A stretch of 64,000 bases of DNA from the NCBI RefSeq assembly GCF_000783395.1, contig NZ_JSFK01000024.1, positions 1 to 64,000 on the forward strand, in the 5' to 3' direction. This DNA is from Pseudomonas chlororaphis (GTDB lineage: Bacteria > Pseudomonadota > Gammaproteobacteria > Pseudomonadales > Pseudomonadaceae). The notes beneath the pieces were generated by a model. The model saw only the letters and a program-made list of their open reading frames with translations, was not told the DNA's origin and made no database searches. Within the stretch, counting starts at the first letter, position 1. Each line of letters opens with the position of its first letter. The position numbers were made by a program, and so were the translations under genes. Shown here one piece after another: positions 52,313-59,895 of the stretch.

Positions 52313-52780
52313 TCAGAACGGACGCAGGGGCAGGAACTTGCCATCGAGGGTGACCACGGCGCGGGAACCGCCTTCCGGGTCTTCGACTTTCTTGATGTCG
52401 AGTTTGAAGTTGATCGCGCTGATGATGCCGTCGCCGAACTGCTCGTGAACCAGCGCTTTGAGGGTGGTGCCGTAGATCTGGATCATCTCGTGGAAGCGGT
52501 AGATGGTCGGGTCGGTCGGCACACCGCTGAGGCTGCCACGCAGCGGGATGATCTGCATCGCCGCGACGTCTTCAGCGCTCAGTTCAAGTTTGTCACCAAC
52601 CACTTGGGCGGCATTTTCCGGCAGTGGGTGCTGGCCGAGCAGGGCGGCGGTGACGTACGCCAGGCTCAGGCCAGTACCGTCGGCAAGATCCTGCCACGAC
52701 AAATCTTTGCGTGCCTTGGCGTCGAGAACGCGGGTGGTCAGGGCCAGGCTGGTGTCGTTGTAGGCGTGGGACTGTTGCAT
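52313..52780 (-). CDS. cynS: Cyanate hydratase (cyanase)
   Basis: 155 residues from the ATG at 52780; the frame has a longer N-terminus that reads into the promoter region. The catalytic residues Arg95, Glu98 and Ser121 lie in YRFHEMIQIYG and GDGIISAINF. An N-terminal HTH-like region (residues 27-60) is normal for cyanase. It converts cyanate plus bicarbonate to ammonia and CO2. It is the first gene of cynS-DUF2790-cynT. Confidence 0.96.
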   Translation of the reverse strand: MQQSHAYNDTSLALTTRVLDAKARKDLSWQDLADGTGLSLAYVTAALLGQHPLPENAAQVVGDKLELSAEDVAAMQIIPLRGSLSGVPTDPTIYRFHEMIQIYGTTLKALVHEQFGDGIISAINFKLDIKKVEDPEGGSRAVVTLDGKFLPLRPF

Positions 52781-52901
52781 GGTGTCACTCCTTTCAGGGG
52801 TTGGCTTGCTGTGTGGGATTGATCTTCTGCCGATTGATCCATAGCGTCCAAGACCGATATACAATACTTGGCATAAGCCCTGCCTATAAATGGTGTTTCC
52901 C
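52781..52901. promoter_or_regulatory. cynS-cynR divergent regulatory region
   Basis: This 121-base region separates the divergent cynS and cynR starts. In E. coli CynR binds the equivalent region and responds to cyanate. An AT-rich TATACAATACTTGGCATAAG segment is a plausible site, but no experimentally known motif can be fixed. Confidence 0.5.
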
Positions 52902-53789
52902 ATGCTGCTGCGACATTTGCGTTACCTGCTGGCCGTTGCCGATCACGGCGGCTTCACCCGTGCTGCCGAGGCATTGCATGTTTCACAGCCGACCCTGTCG
53001 CAGCAGATTCGCCAACTGGAGGAAACCCTGGGGGTGAGCCTGTTTGATCGCACCTCGCGCACGGTCAAACCGACGGACGCCGGCGAGGCCTACATCGAGT
53101 GCGCACGGCGGGTGTTGGTGGAACTGGAGGCGGGTAAACGCGCTTTGCATGACGTGAAGGATTTGTCTCGCGGGACGTTGCGCCTGGCGATGACGCCGAC
53201 GTTCATGGCGTATCTGGTCGGGCCGTTGGTGCGCGACTTTGCGGCTCGGTACCCGGGGATTCATTTGCAGATTTTCGAGCTGTCGATGGACGACATCGAG
53301 GCGGGGCTGGCGGATGACTCGCTGGATATTGCGATTGCGTTTACGCCGGTGCGCAGTCCTGATATCGAATGTATTCCGGCATTTACTGAAACATTGGGGA
53401 TTATGGTCGGGCGGGAGCATCCGCTGTATGACAGCCGCGCAGTACTGACGCCGGGGGATATTGCTTCGCTGGATTTCGCCTTGCTGGCGCCGGACTTCAT
53501 TACGCGGTTATCGGTGGACGAGTATTTCCGCCAACACGGGATTACGCCGCAGGTGCGGATCGAGGTGAATTCGGTGAGTACGTTGCTGGAAGTGGTGCGT
53601 TTTTCGCCGCTGGCGACAATGTTGCCGCAGGCGATTGCGACGGAGGATCGGGCGTTGCGCCGGCTGCGCGTCGAGAGTGACGTGCCGCAGCGTGGGGCGG
53701 CGGTGTTGCGGCGGCGCAATAATTATCACAGTGCGGCGGCGGTGGCGTTTGTGGAATTGGTGTTGGGCATGGGAAGCCCCTCACCCTAA
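52902..53789 (+). CDS. cynR: LysR-family cyanate regulator
   Basis: 295 residues from the ATG at 52902; a start 12 bases upstream is less consistent with E. coli CynR. The LysR HTH is LRYLLAVADHGGFTRAAEAL, then HVSQPTLSQQIRQLEETLG. The effector-binding domain (about 90-290) includes PTFMAYLVGPLVRDFAARYP. The last residues (GMGSPSP) are encoded by the start of a dispersed repeat at 53777. It is divergent from cynS, the standard layout for cyanate control. Confidence 0.92.
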   Translation: MLLRHLRYLLAVADHGGFTRAAEALHVSQPTLSQQIRQLEETLGVSLFDRTSRTVKPTDAGEAYIECARRVLVELEAGKRALHDVKDLSRGTLRLAMTPTFMAYLVGPLVRDFAARYPGIHLQIFELSMDDIEAGLADDSLDIAIAFTPVRSPDIECIPAFTETLGIMVGREHPLYDSRAVLTPGDIASLDFALLAPDFITRLSVDEYFRQHGITPQVRIEVNSVSTLLEVVRFSPLATMLPQAIATEDRALRRLRVESDVPQRGAAVLRRRNNYHSAAAVAFVELVLGMGSPSP

Positions 53790-53928
53790 CCCTCTCCCAG
53801 TGGGAGAGGGGACTGACCGAGTTGCTTGGGCGATTTACGCCGACCTGAAAGTTTTGAGCCGAACTAAAATTTTAAGCGCAGCACAAATCGGCTCCCTCTC
53901 CCTCGGGAGAGGGCTGGGGTGAGGGGCT
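53777..53928. repeat. CCCTCACC-type inverted repeat overlapping the cynR 3' end
   Basis: CCCCTCACCCTAACCCTCTC at the left and GAGAGGGCTGGGGTGAGGGG at the right face each other, with a 110-base middle. It is a relative of 9437-9614 and 59056-59378. The left end lies in cynR. Confidence 0.88.
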
Positions 53929-53967
53929 ACAATTCCAGTCACGCCAAATCAATGCAAGCGAACAAAA

Positions 53968-54000
53968 AAAGGCCTGCTTCCTTTAAGGAAACAGGCCTTT
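53968..54000. terminator. Bidirectional terminator before the 109-residue gene
   Basis: AAAGGCCTG and CAGGCCTTT enclose an inner TTCC/GGAA, with A and T runs at the ends, so it can end transcription from both sides. Confidence 0.88.
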
Positions 54001-54019
54001 CAATTATTTGATTACTAAC

Positions 54020-54349
54020 TCAGCAGAACCGATCAATCACCCGAACTTCATTGTTGTTCTGCATCGAATCCCACGCCTGTTTCAGCGTTTGCAGAACATT
54101 ACCGATGAAGTCCTTGTCGGCCGCAGCCTTCTTGCCAACATAACCGTGGCCACGGCGATACATCTTCAAGCGGGCCAGCAGGTTCTGATGATTGCGGTCG
54201 AACTCGTCTTCGTCAGCATGGGTCGCCAGGCAGTCGATATGCACCTGACCCGACTTGCTGATCCAGAGAATATGGCTGTCATGGCTGTCTTTTTGCGCAG
54301 CGAACATACGAGCCAGTTCTTCGATAGTAGGTTGATTGTTCAGATTCAT
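54020..54349 (-). CDS. Conserved hypothetical protein
   Basis: 109 residues starting MNLNNQPTIEELARMFAAQK. The product is polar and acidic/basic, with ILWISKSGQVHIDCLATHAD and HGYVGKKAAADKDFIGNVL. There is no signal or membrane segment. I recognise no domain, though the composition and a clean terminator after it support a real gene. The upstream AGGGGCAATATC gives a ribosome site. Confidence 0.72.
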   Translation of the reverse strand: MNLNNQPTIEELARMFAAQKDSHDSHILWISKSGQVHIDCLATHADEDEFDRNHQNLLARLKMYRRGHGYVGKKAAADKDFIGNVLQTLKQAWDSMQNNNEVRVIDRFC

Positions 54350-54859
54350 GATATTGCCCCTTGACCAGTCTGGTGATCTTTCAAAGTTGATTCGCTAATA
54401 CAGGTAGCCCATCGGTTAGTTGATCCCTGGCACCGAAACCAGGACGTCAGCGCTCGCCCGTGTGAAGTACGGGGTCGTGCATCTGTTGCATGTAGTCGTG
54501 TTGAATAACTGCTACGCAATAGCGTCACAACGAGGAGAAGCAGCGAAAACCGGGAGGCTCCTTGACGACATTTACCGTGTCGACCACAAGCGTCTTGAGA
54601 ATTTTCGCCAGCGCTTCTCGTCCTTGTACTGGACGTTCAGGCCAGGTCAGCTTCTTCAATCTGCCTTGTGGGCAGCGTGTATCCGGAAAAAACAACTCGG
54701 CGGTCAGACGAGTTTGCTCAAGCGTGTTACGCGTGTTCCCGATCGGGGAACGTCTTCATCATGCAAAAGCAAAACGACGCCGTCAACGGTTTTGTAGTGA
54801 TTATTTTTGTTCACTACATATTGTCGGACAAAGCTGTTTTGGAATGAGAAAGAATCCGT
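54350..54859. other. Region without a convincing gene
   Basis: About 510 bases. A minus-strand frame of about 85 codons (54525 to about 54780) reads as a plausible protein (LEQTRLTAELFFPDTRCPQG...VVKEPPGFRCFSSL) but has no ATG or RBS, so it may be a decayed gene. The plus-strand frames look like noise. Confidence 0.45.
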
Positions 54860-55363
54860 TCAGGCAACGGAAAAAGGCGTATTCAGCACGTAGAAAGTGC
54901 ACGGATAACCGTCCACTTCGCGCTGCTGGCGGGTGAAATCGCCGCCGCTCAATAACGGAATCAGCATGGCCCAGAAGCGCTGGGCCGGCAGGTTGGCGTC
55001 GATATGGAAAATCTGCCACTGACCGGGGATCTGGCTCAAGAGGGCAGAGACGACAAACTGCGCGACGCCTTGGCCACGAAAGCGTCGGGCGATGAAAAAG
55101 TAGCCGATGTTGTGTTCGGCACCAGGGATATGGATTTCGTTATCGACGGTTACGAAACCGGCCAGCTCGCCGTCGACCTGAATCAGAAATGGTTGGGTGG
55201 CCGGGTGGCGCCAGTAGTCGGTTTTCGGCTGGATTGAGAAAAAACCATGCGGAGCGACCTTCAGCGGCAGCCATTCGCTGAAGTCGTACATGTAGAACTG
55301 CATGAGGTTTTCGATGATATCCAGCTCATCGCGCTGAGCGGGGTGCAGTTCGATATTGGCCAT
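54860..55363 (-). CDS. GNAT-family N-acetyltransferase
   Basis: 167 residues. The acetyl-CoA loop RRFRGQGVAQFVVSALL (about 93-109) is of the GNAT type (RxxGxG/A), after the strand GYFFIAR. The substrate is unknown. The ATG at 55363 lacks a strong RBS. It is read in the same direction as topB and starts 48 bases after the topB stop, so readthrough is possible. Confidence 0.88.
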   Translation of the reverse strand: MANIELHPAQRDELDIIENLMQFYMYDFSEWLPLKVAPHGFFSIQPKTDYWRHPATQPFLIQVDGELAGFVTVDNEIHIPGAEHNIGYFFIARRFRGQGVAQFVVSALLSQIPGQWQIFHIDANLPAQRFWAMLIPLLSGGDFTRQQREVDGYPCTFYVLNTPFSVA

Positions 55364-55411
55364 GCGCCGGGTTCCTGAAAGTGCTGAGCTTTGCAGAAAC
55401 AGTAGCCGGTT

Positions 55412-57358
55412 TTATTTGCCTGCCGCTTTAGGCGCGCGTTTGGTTGTACCTGTGGTTTTGCTGCGGGTCGATGATTTGCGTTTCTTCTTCCAGGGGGCCG
55501 CGGCTTTGCCGGCCGGTGGCGGGCCGCTGATGGTCAGGCTGAGGCTCGAGCAACGTGTCACCTGTTTGCTCATCCACGCCGCCTGTTTGGTGACGAATTC
55601 TTCCAGGCTCATTTCACCGCTCTGCACCATTTCCAGCGCCTGTTCCCAGATCGCCGTGGTGCCGGGGTCGGCAATCGCGCGGGGCACCGCATCGATCAGG
55701 CTGAACGCCGCCGGGGTGGCGGCGAGAGCCTTGCCGTTCTTCACCAGATAGCCCCGATCAATCAAGCCCTGAATGATCGAGGCGCGGGTGGCTTCTGTGC
55801 CGATGCCGGTGGTGTCCTTGAGTTTCTGCTTGAGCAGCGGATCCTCGACCAGTTTGGCGACGTTCTTCATCGCGTTGATCAGATCACCCTCGGTGTAGGG
55901 TTTCGGTGGTTGCGTCCACAGATCCTTGAGTTTCACAGAGGCGATGGCGCATTCGACACCTTGGCTCAGCGCCGGCAAGGTTTGCGGCGCGGGTGCCTCG
56001 CGGCCCTTGGCCGCTGCCAGCGCTTCGGGCAGAGCACGCTTCCAGCCTGGTTCGATGATTTGCTTGCCGACCGCGCGCAATGCCTCACCGGCGCAATCGA
56101 AATCGGCCTGGGTGCGATCGTATTCGTGATTGGGCAGAAACTGCGCTAGATAGCGTGCGCGAATCAGGGTGTAGACCGCGCGGTGTTTGCCGGTCAGGCG
56201 TTCAAGATTTTTCGCCGCTGCGGTGGGAATAATGCCGTGGTGAGCGCTGACCTTGGCGTCGTTCCATGCCCGGGATTTACGTTGCGGCTCCAGAAACCCG
56301 TTGAGCGCCTCAAGACCCGGATCGGCCTGACGCAACGCGGCGAGAATCCCCGGCGCCTCGCTGTGCTGGCTCAAGGGCAGATAACCGCAATCACTGCGCG
56401 GGTAAGTGATGACCTTGTAGGTTTCATAGAGCGCCTGGGCAATGTCGAGGGTTTCCTGCGCGCCGAGGCCGAGCTTCTTCGAACAGACTTCCTGCAAGGT
56501 GCCGAGATCGAAGGGCAGGGGCGCCACCTCACGCATGCGCTCGGTTTTCAACTTGATCACTCGAGCACTGGCAGCGCTGCTGATCGCCGCAGCCGCTTGC
56601 TGGGCCAGCGCCTGATTCAGGCAGCGATCCTGATCGTCACAGACATCCGACGGCGCCCGCCACTGCGCGGTAAACGGAATGCCGTTGTGCAGCAGATCGA
56701 CATCGATCGCCCAAAAAGGCACCGGCACGAAATCGGCGATGCTGCGGTCGCGATCCACCACCAGGCGCAAGGTCGGCGTCTGCACGCGGCCTACCGGCAA
56801 CACTCCTTGATAACCCGATTGACGCCCCAGCAGCGTAAACAGCCGACTCATGTTCATGCCGATCAGCCAATCCGCCCGCGAGCGGCCTAGCGCCGAGTGA
56901 TACAGGCTGAAGGTCTCGGCCCCGGGTTTCAGTGCGGCAAGGGCCTTGCGGATCGAGGCTTCATCCAGCGCCGACAGCCACAAGCGGCGGATCGGCCCGC
57001 GATAACGACAGTGCTCAACCAGTTCCCGGGCGATCATTTCGCCCTCACGGTCGGCGTCGGTGGCGATGATCAGCTCGCTGGCCTCGCCGAGCAGGCGTTT
57101 AACCGCTTTGTACTGGCTTGCAGTACGCGGCTTGACGGTCATTTTCCACTTGTCCGGGATGATCGGCAGATCGGCCAGCACCCAGCGTTTGTAGCGGGCG
57201 TCATAAGCATCCGGCGGCGCGGTTTCGAGCAAGTGGCCAATGCACCAGGTCACCGTGACGTCCGTTCCCAGCCAGCAGCCGTCGCCGCGACGCCTGGCGC
57301 CGAGCACGGCCGCAATGTCTTTGGCCTGGGAGGGTTTTTCACAGAGGTACAGCCGCAT
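55412..57358 (-). CDS. topB: DNA topoisomerase III
   Basis: 648 residues from the ATG at 57358. The TOPRIM domain has RLYLCEKPSQAKDIAAVLG and the acidic triad TDADREGEM (Asp101, Asp103, Glu106). The catalytic tyrosine is Tyr319 in VITYPRSDCGYLP. The C-terminal tail is basic (APWKKKRKSSTRSKTTGTTK) and lacks zinc-finger cysteines. It unlinks replicating or recombining DNA as a type IA enzyme. A LexA-like box lies 73-88 bases upstream of the start. Confidence 0.96.
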   Translation of the reverse strand: MRLYLCEKPSQAKDIAAVLGARRRGDGCWLGTDVTVTWCIGHLLETAPPDAYDARYKRWVLADLPIIPDKWKMTVKPRTASQYKAVKRLLGEASELIIATDADREGEMIARELVEHCRYRGPIRRLWLSALDEASIRKALAALKPGAETFSLYHSALGRSRADWLIGMNMSRLFTLLGRQSGYQGVLPVGRVQTPTLRLVVDRDRSIADFVPVPFWAIDVDLLHNGIPFTAQWRAPSDVCDDQDRCLNQALAQQAAAAISSAASARVIKLKTERMREVAPLPFDLGTLQEVCSKKLGLGAQETLDIAQALYETYKVITYPRSDCGYLPLSQHSEAPGILAALRQADPGLEALNGFLEPQRKSRAWNDAKVSAHHGIIPTAAAKNLERLTGKHRAVYTLIRARYLAQFLPNHEYDRTQADFDCAGEALRAVGKQIIEPGWKRALPEALAAAKGREAPAPQTLPALSQGVECAIASVKLKDLWTQPPKPYTEGDLINAMKNVAKLVEDPLLKQKLKDTTGIGTEATRASIIQGLIDRGYLVKNGKALAATPAAFSLIDAVPRAIADPGTTAIWEQALEMVQSGEMSLEEFVTKQAAWMSKQVTRCSSLSLTISGPPPAGKAAAPWKKKRKSSTRSKTTGTTKRAPKAAGK

Positions 57359-57430
57359 AACCACCATCGTCGATCAAGGTCGGAACAGGTGCACAGAATG
57401 GCCGGACTTGGCGTCAGGGGCAACTTTTAT

Positions 57431-57446
57431 CTGTATGGATATACAG
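57431..57446. promoter_or_regulatory. LexA-type SOS box between topB and aprA
   Basis: CTGTATGGATATACAG matches the LexA consensus CTGT-N8-ACAG, with an AT-rich core, at every fixed position. It lies in the 277-base region between topB and the serralysin gene. SOS control of topB is possible; the box is 190 bases from the aprA start. Confidence 0.55.
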
Positions 57447-57620
57447 ATAAAAAACATTGCAGCAGGTGACGGGCAATACAGGGACGCAGGCCGGGCTATC
57501 GAGAAATTGATTAGCGCCCGGTTTGCGCCTGTGTCAGGTTTTTCGCCGATTCAAACACGCGAGTGACAGGACGATCTCGCCAGAAGATCGCCGTGGTCTG
57601 TCGACACTGACTACTCAGAA

Positions 57621-57629
57621 ACAAGGAAG
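57621..57629 (+). promoter_or_regulatory. Candidate Rsm-type translational control site at the aprA ribosome site
   Basis: ACAAGGAAG, with the GGA overlapping the Shine-Dalgarno and 6 bases before ATG, fits the RsmA/RsmE binding pattern A-C-A-N-GGA. aprA is a known Gac/Rsm target in P. protegens. The match is short, so it could be chance. Confidence 0.45.
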
Positions 57630-57635
57630 TCCATC

Positions 57636-59042
57636 ATGGCTCAAGCCAAATCGAAAACCAGCAGCGCCTTCGACGAAATCGATACGTTCAGCCACCTGTA
57701 TGACCGTGGTGTCGGGCTGGTCAACGGCAAACCCTCATTCACTGCCGATCAGGCTGCGGATGAAATCCTGCGCAAAGGCCTGTCGTGGGGCGACAAGAAC
57801 GCTGACGGCAAGATCGACCTCAGTTACACCTTCCTGACCGAGAAACCGGCGAACTACAACGTCAAACTGGGTAACTTCAGCGAGTTCAGCGCCCAGCAAA
57901 AGGCCCAGGCCGTGCTGGCCATGCAATCCTGGGCTGACGTCGCAAACGTCACCTTCACTGAAGGCAAGGGTGGCGACGGCCACATGACCTTCGGCAACTA
58001 CGATGTCAGCACCGGAGGCGCGGCATTCGCTTACCTGCCGAGCGGCGGCAGCTATGACGGCCAGTCGTGGTACCTGATCAACGATCAATACCAGGTCAAC
58101 AAAACCCCGGACACCAACAACTACGGGCGCCAGACCCTGACCCACGAGATCGGTCACACCCTTGGCCTGTCGCACCCGGGCGCCTACAACGCCGGTAACG
58201 GTAACCCGACCTACAACGACGCCAAGTACGCCGAAGACACACGCGGCTACAGCCTGATGAGCTACTGGAGCGAAGCCAACACCGAGCAAAACTTCAGCAA
58301 GGATGGCAGCGGCGCGTACGCCTCGGCGCCGTTGCTCGACGATATCGTCGCTGTGCAGAAACTGTATGGCGCCAACTACGCGACCCGCGCCGATGACACC
58401 ACCTACGGTTTCAATTCCAACGCCGAGCGCGATTTCTACAGCGCCACTTCGGCGTCTTCCAAAGTGGTGTTCTCGGTGTGGGATGGCGGCGGTCATGACA
58501 CGCTGGATTTCTCCGGTTTCAGCCAGAACCAGAAGATCAACCTCAATGAAGGCTCGTTCTCCGATGTTGGCGGTCTGGTGGGCAACGTTTCCATTGCTTA
58601 CGGTGTAACCGTGGAAAATGCCATCGGCGGTTCAGGCAATGACCTGCTGATCGGCAACGCCGTAGGCAACGAACTGGTCGGCGGTGCCGGTAATGACATC
58701 ATTTACGGTGGTGGCGGTGGCGATACCTTGTGGGGTGGTGCAGGTGCAGACACTTTTGTGTTCGGTGCTGCCAGCGATTCGACCATGACTGCGCCGGACT
58801 GGATCATGGATTTCACCAGCGGTCTGGACAAAATTGATCTGTCTGGGATTGCCGGGTTCGCCACGGGCGCGGCGTCGCTGAACTTTGTCAGCGGTTTCAC
58901 CGGGCATGCGGGTGACGCGATCCTGACCTACTTCGCGCAGACCAATCAGACCAGCCTGATGGTTGACCTGACGGGGCAGGGTTCGGTGGACTTTGCTGTG
59001 GGTGTGATTGGGCAGGCGGTGGCGGCTGATATTGTGGCGTGA
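57636..59042 (+). CDS. aprA: Serralysin-type alkaline metalloprotease
   Basis: 468 residues. The zinc site is HEIGHTLGLSH, with His170, Glu171, His174 and His180. The Met-turn is in SLMSYW, and RTX calcium repeats occur at about 330-375 (GGSGNDLLIGNAVGNELVGG, then AGNDIIYGGGGGDTLWGGAG). The C-terminus ends DIVA, like other type I secretion signals. There is no N-terminal signal peptide, as expected for a type I export substrate. The aprDEF secretion genes and aprI inhibitor are not next to it; they may be elsewhere. Extracellular proteolysis is the known role. Confidence 0.96.
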   Translation: MAQAKSKTSSAFDEIDTFSHLYDRGVGLVNGKPSFTADQAADEILRKGLSWGDKNADGKIDLSYTFLTEKPANYNVKLGNFSEFSAQQKAQAVLAMQSWADVANVTFTEGKGGDGHMTFGNYDVSTGGAAFAYLPSGGSYDGQSWYLINDQYQVNKTPDTNNYGRQTLTHEIGHTLGLSHPGAYNAGNGNPTYNDAKYAEDTRGYSLMSYWSEANTEQNFSKDGSGAYASAPLLDDIVAVQKLYGANYATRADDTTYGFNSNAERDFYSATSASSKVVFSVWDGGGHDTLDFSGFSQNQKINLNEGSFSDVGGLVGNVSIAYGVTVENAIGGSGNDLLIGNAVGNELVGGAGNDIIYGGGGGDTLWGGAGADTFVFGAASDSTMTAPDWIMDFTSGLDKIDLSGIAGFATGAASLNFVSGFTGHAGDAILTYFAQTNQTSLMVDLTGQGSVDFAVGVIGQAVAADIVA

Positions 59043-59055
59043 TGCCTGAAGAGCG

Positions 59056-59378
59056 GCCCTCACCCTAACCCTCTCCCAGAGGGAGAGGGGACTGACCGAG
59101 TTGTCTGGCGAAATCCATCGACCTGAGAAACCGAGTCGATTATGGATTCAAAGCCAATCGTTCAAGTCGGTGAATCTCGCCAATATCCACCAATCGGTTC
59201 TCTCTCCCAGTGGGAGAGGAGACTGACCGAGTTGTCTGGCGACCTACATCGACCTGAAAAATCGGGTCGATTATGGATTCGGAGCCAATCGTTCAAGTCG
59301 GTGAATCTCGCCAATATCCCCCAACCCTCTCCCTCTCCCTCTCCCTCTCCCTCGGGGAGAGGGCTGGGGTGAGGGGCT
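59056..59378. repeat. CCCTCACC-type element with 131-base tandem duplication
   Basis: Between terminal inverted blocks (CCCTCACCCTAACCCTCTCC and GGAGAGGGCTGGGGTGAGGG), the middle is present twice: ACTGACCGAGTTGTCTGGCG at 59091 and again at 59222, and GTCGATTATGGATTC at 59135 and 59266. It also contains a CTCCCT microsatellite near 59328-59352. Confidence 0.88.
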
Positions 59379-59474
59379 TTTGATGTTGAGGGGCCGTTCA
59401 GCTGTAAACCCAACCCAACCCGCACCAATGGGCTATACCTGAACCGGTCTCTTCGCCGTATCCAGGAGAACCCC

Positions 59475-59843
59475 ATGAAAAGCCCCGGCCCCAATCCCGT
59501 CATTGCCCTCGAACAACTTCCCGGCTGCCTGATAGTTAAATTCCACGGCATCCAGGTTGCCGCTTCTTCCCACGTCATGATTCTCAACGAAGCCAACTAC
59601 CCGCCGGTCTATTACGTCCCCCGCGAAGACATCGACGAAAAGTACTTCGCCCGCACCGACCACACCAGTTATTGCCCGTACAAGGGCGACGCCAATTACT
59701 TCAGCTTGCAGGTGCCGGGACATGAGGGCGCGAACGCGGTGTGGACTTACGAAAATCCGAAAGTGTCAGTGGCACCGATTCGTGATTACGTGGCGTTTTA
59801 TCCGGATCAGGTGAAGTTTGAGGTGATTAAGGCTGATGCCTGA
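59475..59843 (+). CDS. DUF427 domain protein
   Basis: 122 residues from the ATG at 59475, with CAGGAGAACCCC upstream. The DUF427 pattern is clear: PVYYVPREDIDEKYFARTDH, then SYCPYKGDANYFSLQ and ENPKVSVAPIRDYVAFYPD. The family is a small beta-barrel of unknown role. It is a single gene, followed by an intrinsic terminator. Confidence 0.88.
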   Translation: MKSPGPNPVIALEQLPGCLIVKFHGIQVAASSHVMILNEANYPPVYYVPREDIDEKYFARTDHTSYCPYKGDANYFSLQVPGHEGANAVWTYENPKVSVAPIRDYVAFYPDQVKFEVIKADA

Positions 59844-59853
59844 GCAAAAAAAC

Positions 59854-59880
59854 GGCGAGGGTAAAAGCCCTCGCCGATAT
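59854..59880 (+). terminator. Intrinsic terminator after DUF427 gene
   Basis: GGCGAGGG and CCCTCGCC pair with a 6-base loop and are followed by GATATTTGT, with an A run before it. It lies between convergent DUF427 and transporter genes and may act on both. Confidence 0.8.
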
Positions 59881-59895
59881 TTGTCTGGTTGAGTT

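Noticed and set aside
54420..54936. Two plus-strand frames near 54.4-54.9 kb
   Set aside because: No RBS, low-complexity composition and no recognisable family; likely noise.
57435..57566. 43-codon plus-strand frame that begins in the LexA-type box
   Set aside because: No RBS and an overlap with the operator; it is more likely non-coding.
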